From Rickettsiales bacterium (lineage in GTDB: Bacteria; Pseudomonadota; Alphaproteobacteria; Rickettsiales; UBA8987), in the NCBI GenBank assembly GCA_020631295.1, contig JAHDHN010000021.1:1-19097 (forward strand): DNA of 19,097 nt, read 5' to 3'. Within the stretch, counting starts at the first letter, position 1; each line of letters opens with the position of its first letter. A model generated the notes under the pieces. It was not told where the DNA came from and searched no databases. It saw nothing but the letters and a program-made list of their open reading frames with translations. The translations under genes and the position numbers were made by a program. Below are positions 1 to 7,532 of the stretch, piece after piece.

Positions 1-12
1 AATAAATATTAC

Positions 13-1209
13 ATGGATTCCTTTCCTCCTATCACACCTGATATTTACGATATGGATTCGCCGCCTTTAGAGAAGGAGGCACGTGTATTTTGCCCTATCG
101 AGCATGATCCAGACCGAGATATCTTCACCATTCGTTATTTTGCGCCCACAGAGTCTGGCGCAGGTGAGGTAGAAACGCGCTATTTCAAAACCATCCATCA
201 TCATCGTGATTTTGATACCGCCTTCAAGGGCTGTGCCTATCTGCCTTGTGATAAAGACGGCAATATCACCTCCACCACACTTTACATCAATTTTGCTGGG
301 TTTGACATGGAAAATGAGCGGGAGTTTGCGCAACCGGTGAATGTACTTACCAATAATATTTCACCTGCCAATGTGCAAGTATTACCCTTTTTAGAAGAGG
401 TATTTGCACGGTTGGATCAAGAATGTATCCCTGTGAAAGATCTGAGTCTATCCGGCCATTCTATGGGCAGCAGCTCAGCGCTCATGGCAACATATTACAT
501 AAAAAAACACACGCCTTATGCGGATAATACCAACTGCTATATAATAGATGGTTTTGCACCAAACGCGGCGGCTTTCTTATGGGCAGAAATGCAGCGCCTT
601 TATCATCATCCAGAACCTAATAGTGTGGTTAGATATATGGATCGTCCATTGCAGGAAAAAATGACGCGGGCACACTATATCCAAGAGTTCTTGGATGTCG
701 TAGGCAAGGATGTGTATGCAGTATGTTCTAAAGAAATGACCTTTGCTACAGAAGCACTCACACCTCTGAGCACTCCCTATAAAGAATGGACAATGTTTGA
801 TGCTGATATGGGCCATGTAAATGCAGATATTTTTTCCCGCATCCAACAGCCTGGTGCATTAGAGGAGCAAAAAGCGACTGGCACGGCCCGTACCTATGCA
901 ACTGCAACAACAAGCATGTTAACATTGTGGGTAGCAGGCATGAAAGATGGACGTGTGAAGGAAATTCAACGGGACTATGATGCAGAAGATCCAGTCTTAA
1001 CTATCAAGGCCTTTGCAGAACAACGCTTTGACATATTATGTGACCTCACCACCTCACTTCATAACAAAAGCTACACACCCGCCATTAGCAATGTGGCTGT
1101 ACAACACACTGCGTTACTAGAGGCATGCGGCACGGAAATAACGTATGATAACTCCAGTGCAGAACAATGCACAGACATTGTGCCAACGACACATGTGAAG
1201 CAACGATAG
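13..1209 (+). CDS. Hypothetical protein with serine-hydrolase (alpha/beta-hydrolase-like) nucleophile elbow
   Basis: This is a 398-residue ORF that I do not recognise as a named family. The clearest motif is GHSMG at residues 148-152, preceded by the hydrophobic strand-like stretch VKDLSLS and followed by a small-residue helix (SSSALMATYYI). This is the classic G-x-S-x-G elbow of alpha/beta hydrolases, with Ser150 as candidate nucleophile. Plausible partners are Asp179 (in IIDGFAPN) or Asp263/Asp265 as the acid, and His268 (in MGHVN) as the base. These assignments are inferred from order only. No signal peptide or membrane segment is visible, so it is probably cytoplasmic or exported by a route that leaves no N-terminal signal. 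The ATG lies only 12 bases from the window edge, so the ribosome site and any upstream start cannot be judged. The next gene follows after 167 bases on the same strand. Codon use looks A+T-richer than the core genes. Hydrolase fold is moderately supported; the substrate is unknown. Confidence 0.7.
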   Translation: MDSFPPITPDIYDMDSPPLEKEARVFCPIEHDPDRDIFTIRYFAPTESGAGEVETRYFKTIHHHRDFDTAFKGCAYLPCDKDGNITSTTLYINFAGFDMENEREFAQPVNVLTNNISPANVQVLPFLEEVFARLDQECIPVKDLSLSGHSMGSSSALMATYYIKKHTPYADNTNCYIIDGFAPNAAAFLWAEMQRLYHHPEPNSVVRYMDRPLQEKMTRAHYIQEFLDVVGKDVYAVCSKEMTFATEALTPLSTPYKEWTMFDADMGHVNADIFSRIQQPGALEEQKATGTARTYATATTSMLTLWVAGMKDGRVKEIQRDYDAEDPVLTIKAFAEQRFDILCDLTTSLHNKSYTPAISNVAVQHTALLEACGTEITYDNSSAEQCTDIVPTTHVKQR

Positions 1210-1333
1210 ATCCATGCGACACATCACCATCTAACACACCTGCTTGCGAGGAAGAGAAAGATAACTCTCTCTCCATGCACAGCCCTCCAAAAGCCGCTCA
1301 AGCACAACAACACTTCCGATATTAGTAAGGTAC

Positions 1334-1339
1334 TATAAT
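1334..1339 (+). promoter_or_regulatory. Candidate -10 box for the guanidino-enzyme gene
   Basis: A perfect TATAAT lies 37 bases before the ATG at 1377. No convincing -35 hexamer is present 16-18 bases upstream, so this is a weak prediction resting on the -10 match and the position in a 167-base intergenic gap. If it is used, transcription would start near 1346. Confidence 0.3.
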
Positions 1340-1376
1340 ATTGGCCATAATAGGGGCAATGTGGTAGATTGGCTTT

Positions 1377-2492
1377 ATGCAACATATCCCCCATAACATT
1401 TATGCACCACATGAACCGGTGCGTTTTGCACCCGGAAAAGCACCGGTATTTATGATGAATATGGGTACAATAAACACGCCTCAAATTAATGTACAGATTG
1501 CTATGTTTGGTGCTATCTTAGAGATGTGTGGTGCCCAGGTTGTATACCCAAATAAAAAGCTTGAAGATGATCATCCTCAGAAAGTTTTTTTGCGAGACAG
1601 AGCCTTTTTTCTGCATGATAAAAACGCAGTGCTTATTTCAAATGATCCAACACAACATTTGAAGCTAAAAGAAACAAAAATACAGATAGAAAAAGATACA
1701 AGGAGTATAGAAAAATTACTTCGCCGCCATGGAGCAGCACATCAGTGTCGTATTATACGCACAGATGCATTCTTTGAGGGAGGTAACCTGCTGTATTTTG
1801 GTAAGAAAGGAATTATTTTACAAGGTGTAAGTGATTATTATATAGAAGCAGGAAATGCTAAGAACAAAGCACTATTGCAAGATACCCTTACAAAAATTGA
1901 TGGCGGCCTATCCATACACACCATACAGATGCTCAACCAAGGTAGAGACGGAGAAAAAATACCTAGACACACCTATCATGTTGATCTTGTGGTAGGCAAG
2001 CTTTCCGAATCACAGATTATGCTGTATAAAAATGGGCTTGCAGGTGATGTTGTAGAATTCCTGGAAGCTGAATTTGGTAGAGAAAATATTGTCTATGCAG
2101 ATAGAACTTGCCAGTGCAATATTGTGACAGTGGGCAATTCTGTTGTGTTGCCCAATGCATCAGAATCTGTGCGAAACCAACTGGTGGAGAAAGGTTATAA
2201 TGTGATTTCGTCTGACAGAATTTATGAGGATGCTGCATTACGTAATGCATTAGATGAAAGAATGCCGAAATGGTTTAGAGGGTTTAACAATGAAAGAGCA
2301 ACAATAGACGAAATAGTTTTTGATAGAGGTACTAAAGTGCCTGTGAAATTTAATACATATGCACACACGCCAATAGATGCATCAGCATCGATACATTGTT
2401 TAGCATTAGAACTTTCCAAAGGACAGCCCTTACTCAAAAACCAATCTCCAGAGGATATTTCTAAAAAAGGTGGGTGGTTTAATTGGTGTTAG
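1377..2492 (+). CDS. Guanidino-group-modifying enzyme (DDAH / arginine deiminase / amidinotransferase superfamily)
   Basis: A 371-residue protein with the ordered motifs of the pentein-fold guanidino-modifying enzymes. FLRDRAFF (71-78) holds the Arg-Asp pair. FEGGN (133-137) resembles the family's EGGD motif, with Glu134. HVD (201-203) gives the catalytic His201. SIHCLALEL (338-346) places the nucleophile Cys341 near the C-terminus. In this family the Cys attacks the guanidinium carbon, and His and Glu assist. Members hydrolyse dimethylarginine or arginine to citrulline, or transfer amidino groups; the exact substrate cannot be read here. The usual GGD is GGN in this protein, which may matter for substrate binding. 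No signal peptide is seen. The gene stops four bases from the convergent hslU stop. Composition is A+T-rich compared with hslU, like the preceding gene. The superfamily call is fairly firm; the subfamily is open. Confidence 0.78.
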   Translation: MQHIPHNIYAPHEPVRFAPGKAPVFMMNMGTINTPQINVQIAMFGAILEMCGAQVVYPNKKLEDDHPQKVFLRDRAFFLHDKNAVLISNDPTQHLKLKETKIQIEKDTRSIEKLLRRHGAAHQCRIIRTDAFFEGGNLLYFGKKGIILQGVSDYYIEAGNAKNKALLQDTLTKIDGGLSIHTIQMLNQGRDGEKIPRHTYHVDLVVGKLSESQIMLYKNGLAGDVVEFLEAEFGRENIVYADRTCQCNIVTVGNSVVLPNASESVRNQLVEKGYNVISSDRIYEDAALRNALDERMPKWFRGFNNERATIDEIVFDRGTKVPVKFNTYAHTPIDASASIHCLALELSKGQPLLKNQSPEDISKKGGWFNWC

Positions 2493-2496
2493 ACCT

Positions 2497-3807
2497 TTAC
2501 AAAATAAACCTATCGAGATCTTGGGCTTCGCGTACTTCGCTCAGATGCTGTTTCACATAGTCTGTATCAATCACCACCGTGTCGCGTATGGCGTCTCCTG
2601 CGCCGTAGCTCACCTCTTCTAAGAGCTTTTCCATGATGGTGTGCAAGCGGCGCGCGCCAATATTTTCCACGTTTTTATTCACGTCTGTGGCAATATGGGC
2701 GATGGTTTTCAGGCCATCTTCGGTGAACTCCAATGTCACGCCTTCCGTGTGCATCAAGGCTTCATATTGCTTTTGCAGGCTGGATTCTGGCTCGGTGAGA
2801 ATGCGCAGCATGTCTGCCTCGGTCAGCGGCTCCAGCTGCACACGAATCGGCAGGCGGCCTTGCAGCTCTGGCAGCAAATCGCTCGGCTTGGCCAAGTGGA
2901 ATGCACCGCTGGCAATGAATAAAATATGCTCGGTTTTAATGGTGCCATATTTGGTGGTCACATGCGTGCCCTCAATCAATGGCAACAGCTCACGTTGTAC
3001 GCCCTCACGGTTGACTTCTGGCCCGCGCGATTCACTGCGGCTGGTGATTTTATCGATCTCATCTAAGAACACAATGCCGTCATTCTCCACCGCATGTAGT
3101 GCTTCTTTCACCATCTTGTCTTCATCCAGCAATTTCTCGCCTTCTTCTTCCATCAGTACGTCATATGCCTCATCCACGCGCAAGGTTTTGCGCTTGGTGC
3201 GCCCGCCCATGGCCTTGCCCAGCATATCACCCAGATTGATCATACCCATGGAACCGCCCGGCATGCCAGGAATATCCATAGTAGGCATAGACATGCTGCT
3301 CGTATCGGCCACATCCAGGTCAATCTCGCGGTCATTTAGGCTGCCCTCACGCAGCATCTTGCGGAATTTTTGCCGTGTCTCTTCGCTAGCATCTTCGCCC
3401 ACCAGCGCATCCAGCACGCGCTCTTCTGCATTAAGTTCGGCCTTGGCATTCACCTCTTTTAAATGCTTTTCGCGCACCATGGTGAGTGCGGCTTCCATCA
3501 GCTCGCGGATGATCGAATCTACATCACGCCCCACATAGCCCACCTCGGTAAATTTGGTGGCCTCAATCTTCACAAAGGGCGCACGGGCCAGCTTGGCCAA
3601 GCGACGCGCAATTTCGGTTTTACCCACACCGGTGGGGCCAATCATCAAAATATTTTTCGGCACAATCTCATCGCGCAGCGGCTCTTCCACTTGCATGCGC
3701 CGATGGCGGTTGCGCAGCGCAATGGCCACGGCACGCTTGGCATCTTGCTGGCCAACAATATTACGGTCTAGTTCGGAGACGATCTCTCTGGGGCTTAGCT
3801 GTGTCAT
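2497..3807 (-). CDS. hslU: HslU, ATPase subunit of the HslVU (ClpYQ) protease
   Basis: A 436-residue AAA+ unfoldase that recognises and unfolds substrates and feeds them into HslV in the cytoplasm. The Walker A motif GPTGVGKT is at residues 57-64, the GYVGRD pore-loop segment at 90-95, and the Walker B FLDEID at 247-252. A Met/Gly-rich stretch at about 171-200 sits in the intermediate domain. The sensor/arginine-finger region contains QGRLPIRV. The C-terminus ends in RFIL, the conserved tail that inserts into HslV to activate it. Length is normal for the family. It starts two bases after the hslV stop, and its ribosome site (AGAGGA) lies within the last hslV codons, so the two are translationally coupled. 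A 301-residue ORF on the opposite strand is only a shadow of this gene. Confidence 0.98.
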   Translation of the reverse strand: MTQLSPREIVSELDRNIVGQQDAKRAVAIALRNRHRRMQVEEPLRDEIVPKNILMIGPTGVGKTEIARRLAKLARAPFVKIEATKFTEVGYVGRDVDSIIRELMEAALTMVREKHLKEVNAKAELNAEERVLDALVGEDASEETRQKFRKMLREGSLNDREIDLDVADTSSMSMPTMDIPGMPGGSMGMINLGDMLGKAMGGRTKRKTLRVDEAYDVLMEEEGEKLLDEDKMVKEALHAVENDGIVFLDEIDKITSRSESRGPEVNREGVQRELLPLIEGTHVTTKYGTIKTEHILFIASGAFHLAKPSDLLPELQGRLPIRVQLEPLTEADMLRILTEPESSLQKQYEALMHTEGVTLEFTEDGLKTIAHIATDVNKNVENIGARRLHTIMEKLLEEVSYGAGDAIRDTVVIDTDYVKQHLSEVREAQDLDRFIL

Positions 3808-3809
3808 AT

Positions 3810-4376
3810 TTATAATTCCTCTACCACCACATTATGGTTGGTGAATACGCAGATTTCACCGGCGATTTTCATGGATTTTTCGGCAATGCTGCGCGCGTCT
3901 AGCCCGTCAATATCCACCAATGCTTTGGCGGCAGAGAGGGCAAAATTACCGCCCGAGCCAATGGCGGTCACGCCGCCCTCAGGCTCCAGCACATCCCCCG
4001 TGCCGGTCAGTACCAATACTGTGTCTTTATCGGCTACAATCAGCATGGCTTCCAAGCGGCGCAAATAGCGATCTGTGCGCCAATCTTTTGCCAGCTCCAC
4101 ACAGGCACGCGTCAGTTGCCCTGGATGTAGCTCCAATTTAGCCTCCAATCGCTCAAACAGGGTAAAGGCATCGGCTGTGGCACCGGCAAAACCGGCCACA
4201 ATTTTGCCGCCTTCAGCGGTTTTGTGGTTCAATGTACGGATTTTTTGCGCGGTGCTTTTCATCACAGTATTGCCCACGCTCACCTGGCCATCGCCTGCAA
4301 TCACGGTCTGGCCGTCCTTCTTCACACACACAATGGTGGTGGCATGCCAACCGGGAAATTTATTTGTCTCTGCCAT
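3810..4376 (-). CDS. hslV: HslV, proteolytic subunit of the HslVU protease
   Basis: A 188-residue proteasome-beta-like threonine peptidase. The sequence HATTIVCV places the catalytic Thr at residue 13, exposed after removal of a 12-residue leader. Alphaproteobacterial HslV commonly has such an extension, whereas in E. coli the Thr is residue 2. The stretches AGDGQVS and GNTVMKSTAQKIR, and the later AIGSGGNFALSAA, are conserved family signatures. It forms a double hexamer capped by HslU. An AAGGAG ribosome site sits seven bases before the ATG, which fixes the start. It is the first gene of the hslV-hslU operon, expressed from a sigma-32-like promoter just upstream, and is divergent from exoD. 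Heat-shock induction is inferred from that promoter. Confidence 0.98.
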   Translation of the reverse strand: MAETNKFPGWHATTIVCVKKDGQTVIAGDGQVSVGNTVMKSTAQKIRTLNHKTAEGGKIVAGFAGATADAFTLFERLEAKLELHPGQLTRACVELAKDWRTDRYLRRLEAMLIVADKDTVLVLTGTGDVLEPEGGVTAIGSGGNFALSAAKALVDIDGLDARSIAEKSMKIAGEICVFTNHNVVVEEL

Positions 4377-4404
4377 GGAGAATCTCCTTCACTATCTATT
4401 ACAC

Positions 4405-4433
4405 AAATGGTAGGTGTTGACGTGAATTTCAAG
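4405..4433 (-). promoter_or_regulatory. Sigma-32 (RpoH) heat-shock promoter of hslVU
   Basis: Read on the minus strand, CTTGAAA (4433-4427) is followed by exactly 14 bases and then TACCATTT (4412-4405). The E. coli sigma-32 consensus is CTTGAAA, 13-15 bases, CCCCATNT, so the -35 is perfect and the -10 keeps CCAT-T-T. Transcription would start near 4398, leaving a ~20-base leader with the hslV ribosome site. Position, spacing and the known heat-shock control of hslVU agree. Confidence 0.7.
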
Positions 4434-4459
4434 TGCCAAAGAGTGAAATTATACGGAAA

Positions 4460-5071
4460 ATGAACGAAGAAACGCCTACTTCCAAAGTCTTAGAACAAAT
4501 TGTGGACGCGCATGAGGGCGACACGATTTCGTTGTTTGAACTTTCACACGCGCTGCACACGCGTGGTTTCGGTATTTTGATTTTGCTCTTTGCATTACCG
4601 CCCTGCATTCCAGGCATGTTGCCGCCCATCCCTACGCTATTTGGTGTGCCTTTATGCTTCTTTTGTTTGCAAATGGCCTTTGCACAGCCGCAACCTTGGT
4701 TGCCTAAATTTTTGGGTAAGCGCCAAATAAAGCGCACCCATCTTTCTTTTTTAGTAGAGAAGGGTGCACGCGTGCTGCGCCCTATAGAAAAAGTGGTGCG
4801 CCCGCGCTTGCGTGTGTTTGATTCACTCACCGGAGAACGGCTGCTTGGCCTGTTCGGCTTTTTATGCGCCTTATGCATTGTGCTGCCCATTCCGCTTACC
4901 AACTATATCCCCAGCGTAGGGCTGGTGCTGATTTCACTGGGCCTTTTAAGTAAGGACGGCGTGTTTGTGGTGTTGGGCATTTTAGCTGGCATTGTGGGTA
5001 TTGTGCTCACGCTTCTTGCACTGAAATACGGCCAGCAAGTATTCACCTGGCTCTATCAGCTGGTGTTTTAA
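4460..5071 (+). CDS. exoD: ExoD family membrane protein (exopolysaccharide synthesis, ExoD)
   Basis: About 203 residues from the ATG used here. A GTG at 4433 would add nine residues, but it overlaps the hslV -35 box. Neither start has a strong ribosome site. The pattern fits the ExoD family: an N-terminal soluble segment (VLEQIVDAHEGDTISLFELSHALHTRGFGILILLFALP) leading into a hydrophobic Pro-rich stretch CIPGMLPPIPTLFGVPLCFFCLQMAF, a charged middle segment with KGARVLRPIEKVVRPRL, and two to three further hydrophobic helices towards the C-terminus, including an LLGLFGFLCALCIVLPIPLTNYIPS-type block. The family is named after a Sinorhizobium gene affecting exopolysaccharide and nodule invasion; its biochemical function is unknown. 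It is an inner-membrane protein. It is divergent from hslVU and followed by a palindromic repeat. Confidence 0.85.
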   Translation: MNEETPTSKVLEQIVDAHEGDTISLFELSHALHTRGFGILILLFALPPCIPGMLPPIPTLFGVPLCFFCLQMAFAQPQPWLPKFLGKRQIKRTHLSFLVEKGARVLRPIEKVVRPRLRVFDSLTGERLLGLFGFLCALCIVLPIPLTNYIPSVGLVLISLGLLSKDGVFVVLGILAGIVGIVLTLLALKYGQQVFTWLYQLVF

Positions 5072-5078
5072 TCTGCAA

Positions 5079-5256
5079 CTTGTCATTCCGAACGCATGTG
5101 AGGAATCTCATGCCTGGATGTTAAATTTTGGCTCTACAATATAGTATGCCACTCCCTCGATATACTCACCATACGGGCATACTCCACTATGAAACAAGAC
5201 GTAGCTGCGGTGGCATGAGATCCTTCAGTCGCTAACGCTCCATCAGGATGACAAGG
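5079..5256. repeat. Palindromic intergenic repeat, family A copy 1
   Basis: Outer arms CTTGTCAT (5079-5086 region) and ATGACAAG (5249-5256) are inverted. Inner arms GAGGAATCTCATGCC (about 5100) and GGCATGAGATCCTTC (about 5212) also pair with one or two mismatches. The centre has a further inverted pair based on AGTATGCC/GGCATACT. The arms match those of the copy at 10042-10212. The repeat fills the gap between convergent exoD and proS. The motif GGAAATTGTTAA directly follows, at 5255-5266. Confidence 0.8.
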
Positions 5257-5280
5257 AAATTGTTAAATGAGATAAATATA

Positions 5281-6573
5281 TTAAGCAGAAACTCTAGATA
5301 TCCACTCCACCACATCATCCAACGGTACATTTTCTTTCTCGCCACTCTTACGCTGTGTGAGTTCGGCCATGCCCTCTTTCAGGCCACGTGGGCCGATGGT
5401 AATGGTGCGCGGAATACCAATCAGATCCATCGTCGCAAATTTGGCACCGGCTGACTCATCTCGGTCATCATACAACACCTCAATGCCGGCTGCTTGCAGC
5501 GTGGCATAGAGCGCGTCACACGCAGCAGTGCATGCTTCGTCTTTCGCACGCAGATTAATCAACCCCACAGCAAACGGCGCTACCTCTTCTGGCCAGATAA
5601 TGCCTTTATCATCGTGATGCGCTTCAATAATCGCGCCCAGCAGGCGAGACACACCAATACCATGCGCGCCCATCAGCACGGGTTGCTCACTGCCATCGGC
5701 CTGGGTGATAGTAGCACCCATTGCGGCCGAATATTTATCACCCAGATAGAAAATATGCCCCACCTCGATGCCGCGCGCCTGCTGCAGCTGCGCTGCTGGC
5801 ACCGGGCAATTTTCCGGGTCATGCTTTTCATCCGCAGCAGAATAGCAGGCCTGCGCCGCTGCAATATCAATCTCTTCTGCAGCCACAATCTCCTCAAAGG
5901 CCTTGTCGTAAAACACTTCGCTCTCACCCGTTTCGGCGATCACCTGGAATTCATGGCTGAGATTTCCACCAATCAGGCCCGTATCAGCCTGAAACGGAAT
6001 CACCTGCAATCCCATCCGCTTAAAAATGCGGAAATAGCTCTGATACATAGTGTTATACGCCTCGATGGCTGCTTCTTCCGTGGCATCAAACGTATAGGCA
6101 TCTTTCATCAAAAACTCACGGCCACGCATCACGCCAAAACGCGGGCGAATCTCATCACGGAATTTCCACTGAATATGAAACAGATTCTTCGGCAACTGCT
6201 TGTAGCTGGTGATGTTTTTGCGGAAAATATCGGTGATCACCTCTTCATTGGTCGGGCCGTAAATCAAGTCACGCTCATGGCGGTCTTTTACTGCCAATGT
6301 CTCCTTACCGTAACTCCCGCGGCCAGATTCCTCCCATAATTCTGCCGGTTGCATGGTGGGCATTAACAGCTCCACGGCACCTGCTTGCTGCATTTCCTCG
6401 CGCACAATATTTTCCACCTTGCGCAGCACCTTCAGGCCCAGCGGCAACCAATGATAAATACCACTGGCCAGCTGGCGAATCATCCCGGCACGCAGCATCA
6501 GCTGGTGCGAGGCAATCTTCGCCTCACTTGGCGTTTCCTTCAATACAGGCAAAAAATAGGCTGATAATTTCAT
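5281..6573 (-). CDS. proS: Proline-tRNA ligase (ProRS), short alphaproteobacterial form
   Basis: A 430-residue class II aminoacyl-tRNA synthetase that charges tRNA-Pro in the cytoplasm. The N-terminus has the signature ASHQLMLRAGMIRQLASGIYHWLPLG (about 21-46). YGPTNEE (105-111) and motif 2, FRDEIRPRFGVMRGREFLMKDAYTF (138-162), follow. Motif 3 is GIGVSRLLGAIIE (305-317). The anticodon-binding domain fills about 335-430. The E. coli enzyme is about 570 residues with a ~180-residue editing insertion between motifs 2 and 3. Here that region is reduced to about 140 residues in total, as is normal for alphaproteobacteria, so Ala-tRNA-Pro editing would need a separate factor. A ribosome site AAGGA precedes the ATG by seven bases. 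The gene is divergent from hemD. Confidence 0.97.
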   Translation of the reverse strand: MKLSAYFLPVLKETPSEAKIASHQLMLRAGMIRQLASGIYHWLPLGLKVLRKVENIVREEMQQAGAVELLMPTMQPAELWEESGRGSYGKETLAVKDRHERDLIYGPTNEEVITDIFRKNITSYKQLPKNLFHIQWKFRDEIRPRFGVMRGREFLMKDAYTFDATEEAAIEAYNTMYQSYFRIFKRMGLQVIPFQADTGLIGGNLSHEFQVIAETGESEVFYDKAFEEIVAAEEIDIAAAQACYSAADEKHDPENCPVPAAQLQQARGIEVGHIFYLGDKYSAAMGATITQADGSEQPVLMGAHGIGVSRLLGAIIEAHHDDKGIIWPEEVAPFAVGLINLRAKDEACTAACDALYATLQAAGIEVLYDDRDESAGAKFATMDLIGIPRTITIGPRGLKEGMAELTQRKSGEKENVPLDDVVEWISRVSA

Positions 6574-6598
6574 ATGTTTATCCTTTTTCTTACTCTGT

Positions 6599-6692
6599 AA
6601 TCCCTGACAAGCGCAGCGCAGATCGGGGATCCAGGGTTAACAAGCACTATCTATCGTTTCCCCCTGGGCCCCGGGTCAAGCCCGGGGATACA
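6599..6692. repeat. Dispersed structured repeat, family C copy 1
   Basis: This stretch is nearly identical to 13283-13376 over its first ~60 bases (AATCCCTGACAAGCGCAGCG and onwards), then differs in the hairpin loop region. CCAGGG (about 6630) can pair with CCCTGG (6662). A perfect hairpin follows, CCCCGGG-tcaag-CCCGGGG. It lies in the divergent proS-hemD gap. Confidence 0.8.
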
Positions 6693-6701
6693 TATTCTTT
6701 C

Positions 6702-6731
6702 TTGAAACAACATAGATATCTTTCCTATACC
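6702..6731 (+). promoter_or_regulatory. Candidate promoter of the hemD operon
   Basis: TTGAAA (6702-6707), an 18-base spacer and TATACC (6726-6731) form a sigma-70-like promoter. The predicted start (~6738) would fall at the edge of the AGGA ribosome site of hemD, giving a very short leader, so confidence is limited. Confidence 0.35.
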
Positions 6732-6752
6732 ATTAGGACAAGATGTAAACCT

Positions 6753-7487
6753 ATGAGACCATTTACAACACGCACGATATTACTTACCCGCCCAGCAGCG
6801 GATATTGCCGCCACCCAAGCAGCTTATGAGGCAGCAGGCGTAAACGTGCTGGCCTGCCCGCTGCTGTCTGCGCAATATCATACACTCACAGCACCGCTTC
6901 ATCCGCAAGCAACCTTATTGCTCACCAGTGCCAATGCCGCGCGTGCACTTGTGCATGCTGATGTTTCACGTGAAGCATCGTTGCTGGCTATTGGCAGCCA
7001 CACCCAGCAGGTGGCGCTGGAAGAAGGCTACATAAATTGCACTGAGGCTATGGCCGAAAACTATACACCCAACAGCCAGCATTTTGCGCGCTATATTGCC
7101 ACGCATTATGATGTTGATGCGCCGCTCATCCATCTGCGCAGCAAGCAAGCAGGCGGCGGGTTGGTGAAACAGCTTGTGCGGCTTGGTTTTACGAATGTGA
7201 GTCACCAAGTGACCTATAGCATGCAGAGCTTGCGCCGCATGCCACAAGATATCATCACTGCATTGCAACAGGGTGATATTACCGACATCGCCTTTTTCTC
7301 ACAGCGTACGCTGCAGAGTTGGGCATTGCTGCTGGACACGCATCAGCTACAATCTAGCATGCAGCACCTCACGCTGCACCTCATCAGCCCAGCACTCCGG
7401 CAAGCGGCACTGCAACTGCAGCCCAAGGCGGTGCAGGTGGCGCCAGCACCCAGCCTGGAGGCAATGGTGGGATTGCTAAATCGGTAA
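6753..7487 (+). CDS. hemD: Uroporphyrinogen-III synthase
   Basis: 244 residues from the ATG at 6753. The open frame runs back to 6297, but that part overlaps proS and a repeat and is not coding. An AGGA site lies about 14 bases upstream. The protein begins TILLTRPAADIAATQAAYEAAGV, the usual HemD opening. Later it has LLTSANAARAL and LAIGSHTQQVALEEGY, which match the family's 'TS.NA...' and 'vG..Ta..l...G' segments. The second domain has LIHLRSKQAGGGLVKQLVRLGF and DIAFFSQRTLQSWALLL, the 'd.v.ftS..' segment. HemD cyclises hydroxymethylbilane to uroporphyrinogen III in the cytoplasm. HemD diverges quickly in sequence, so the gene neighbourhood (mic60 and hemY follow) adds weight. hemC is not in the window. 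Confidence 0.88.
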   Translation: MRPFTTRTILLTRPAADIAATQAAYEAAGVNVLACPLLSAQYHTLTAPLHPQATLLLTSANAARALVHADVSREASLLAIGSHTQQVALEEGYINCTEAMAENYTPNSQHFARYIATHYDVDAPLIHLRSKQAGGGLVKQLVRLGFTNVSHQVTYSMQSLRRMPQDIITALQQGDITDIAFFSQRTLQSWALLLDTHQLQSSMQHLTLHLISPALRQAALQLQPKAVQVAPAPSLEAMVGLLNR

Positions 7488-7532
7488 ATAGTGGCTATAT
7501 AAGATATTCAGCAAATCTGGAGGGAGACTGTT

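Noticed and set aside
2633..3538. 301-codon open frame opposite hslU
   Set aside because: It lies wholly antisense to an unmistakable hslU, its product is low-complexity Ser/Arg-rich, and it has no ribosome site; it is a codon-bias shadow.
4341..4376. 12-residue leader before the HslV catalytic Thr as something new
   Set aside because: Such leaders are usual in alphaproteobacterial HslV.
5281..6573. Short proline-tRNA ligase as a truncated gene
   Set aside because: The absence of the editing insertion is the normal state in alphaproteobacteria; all catalytic and anticodon-binding parts are present.
6297..6752. N-terminal extension of hemD to 6297
   Set aside because: The extension overlaps proS and a repeat and encodes unlikely Pro/Arg/Ser-rich sequence; the HemD homology begins just after the ATG at 6753.
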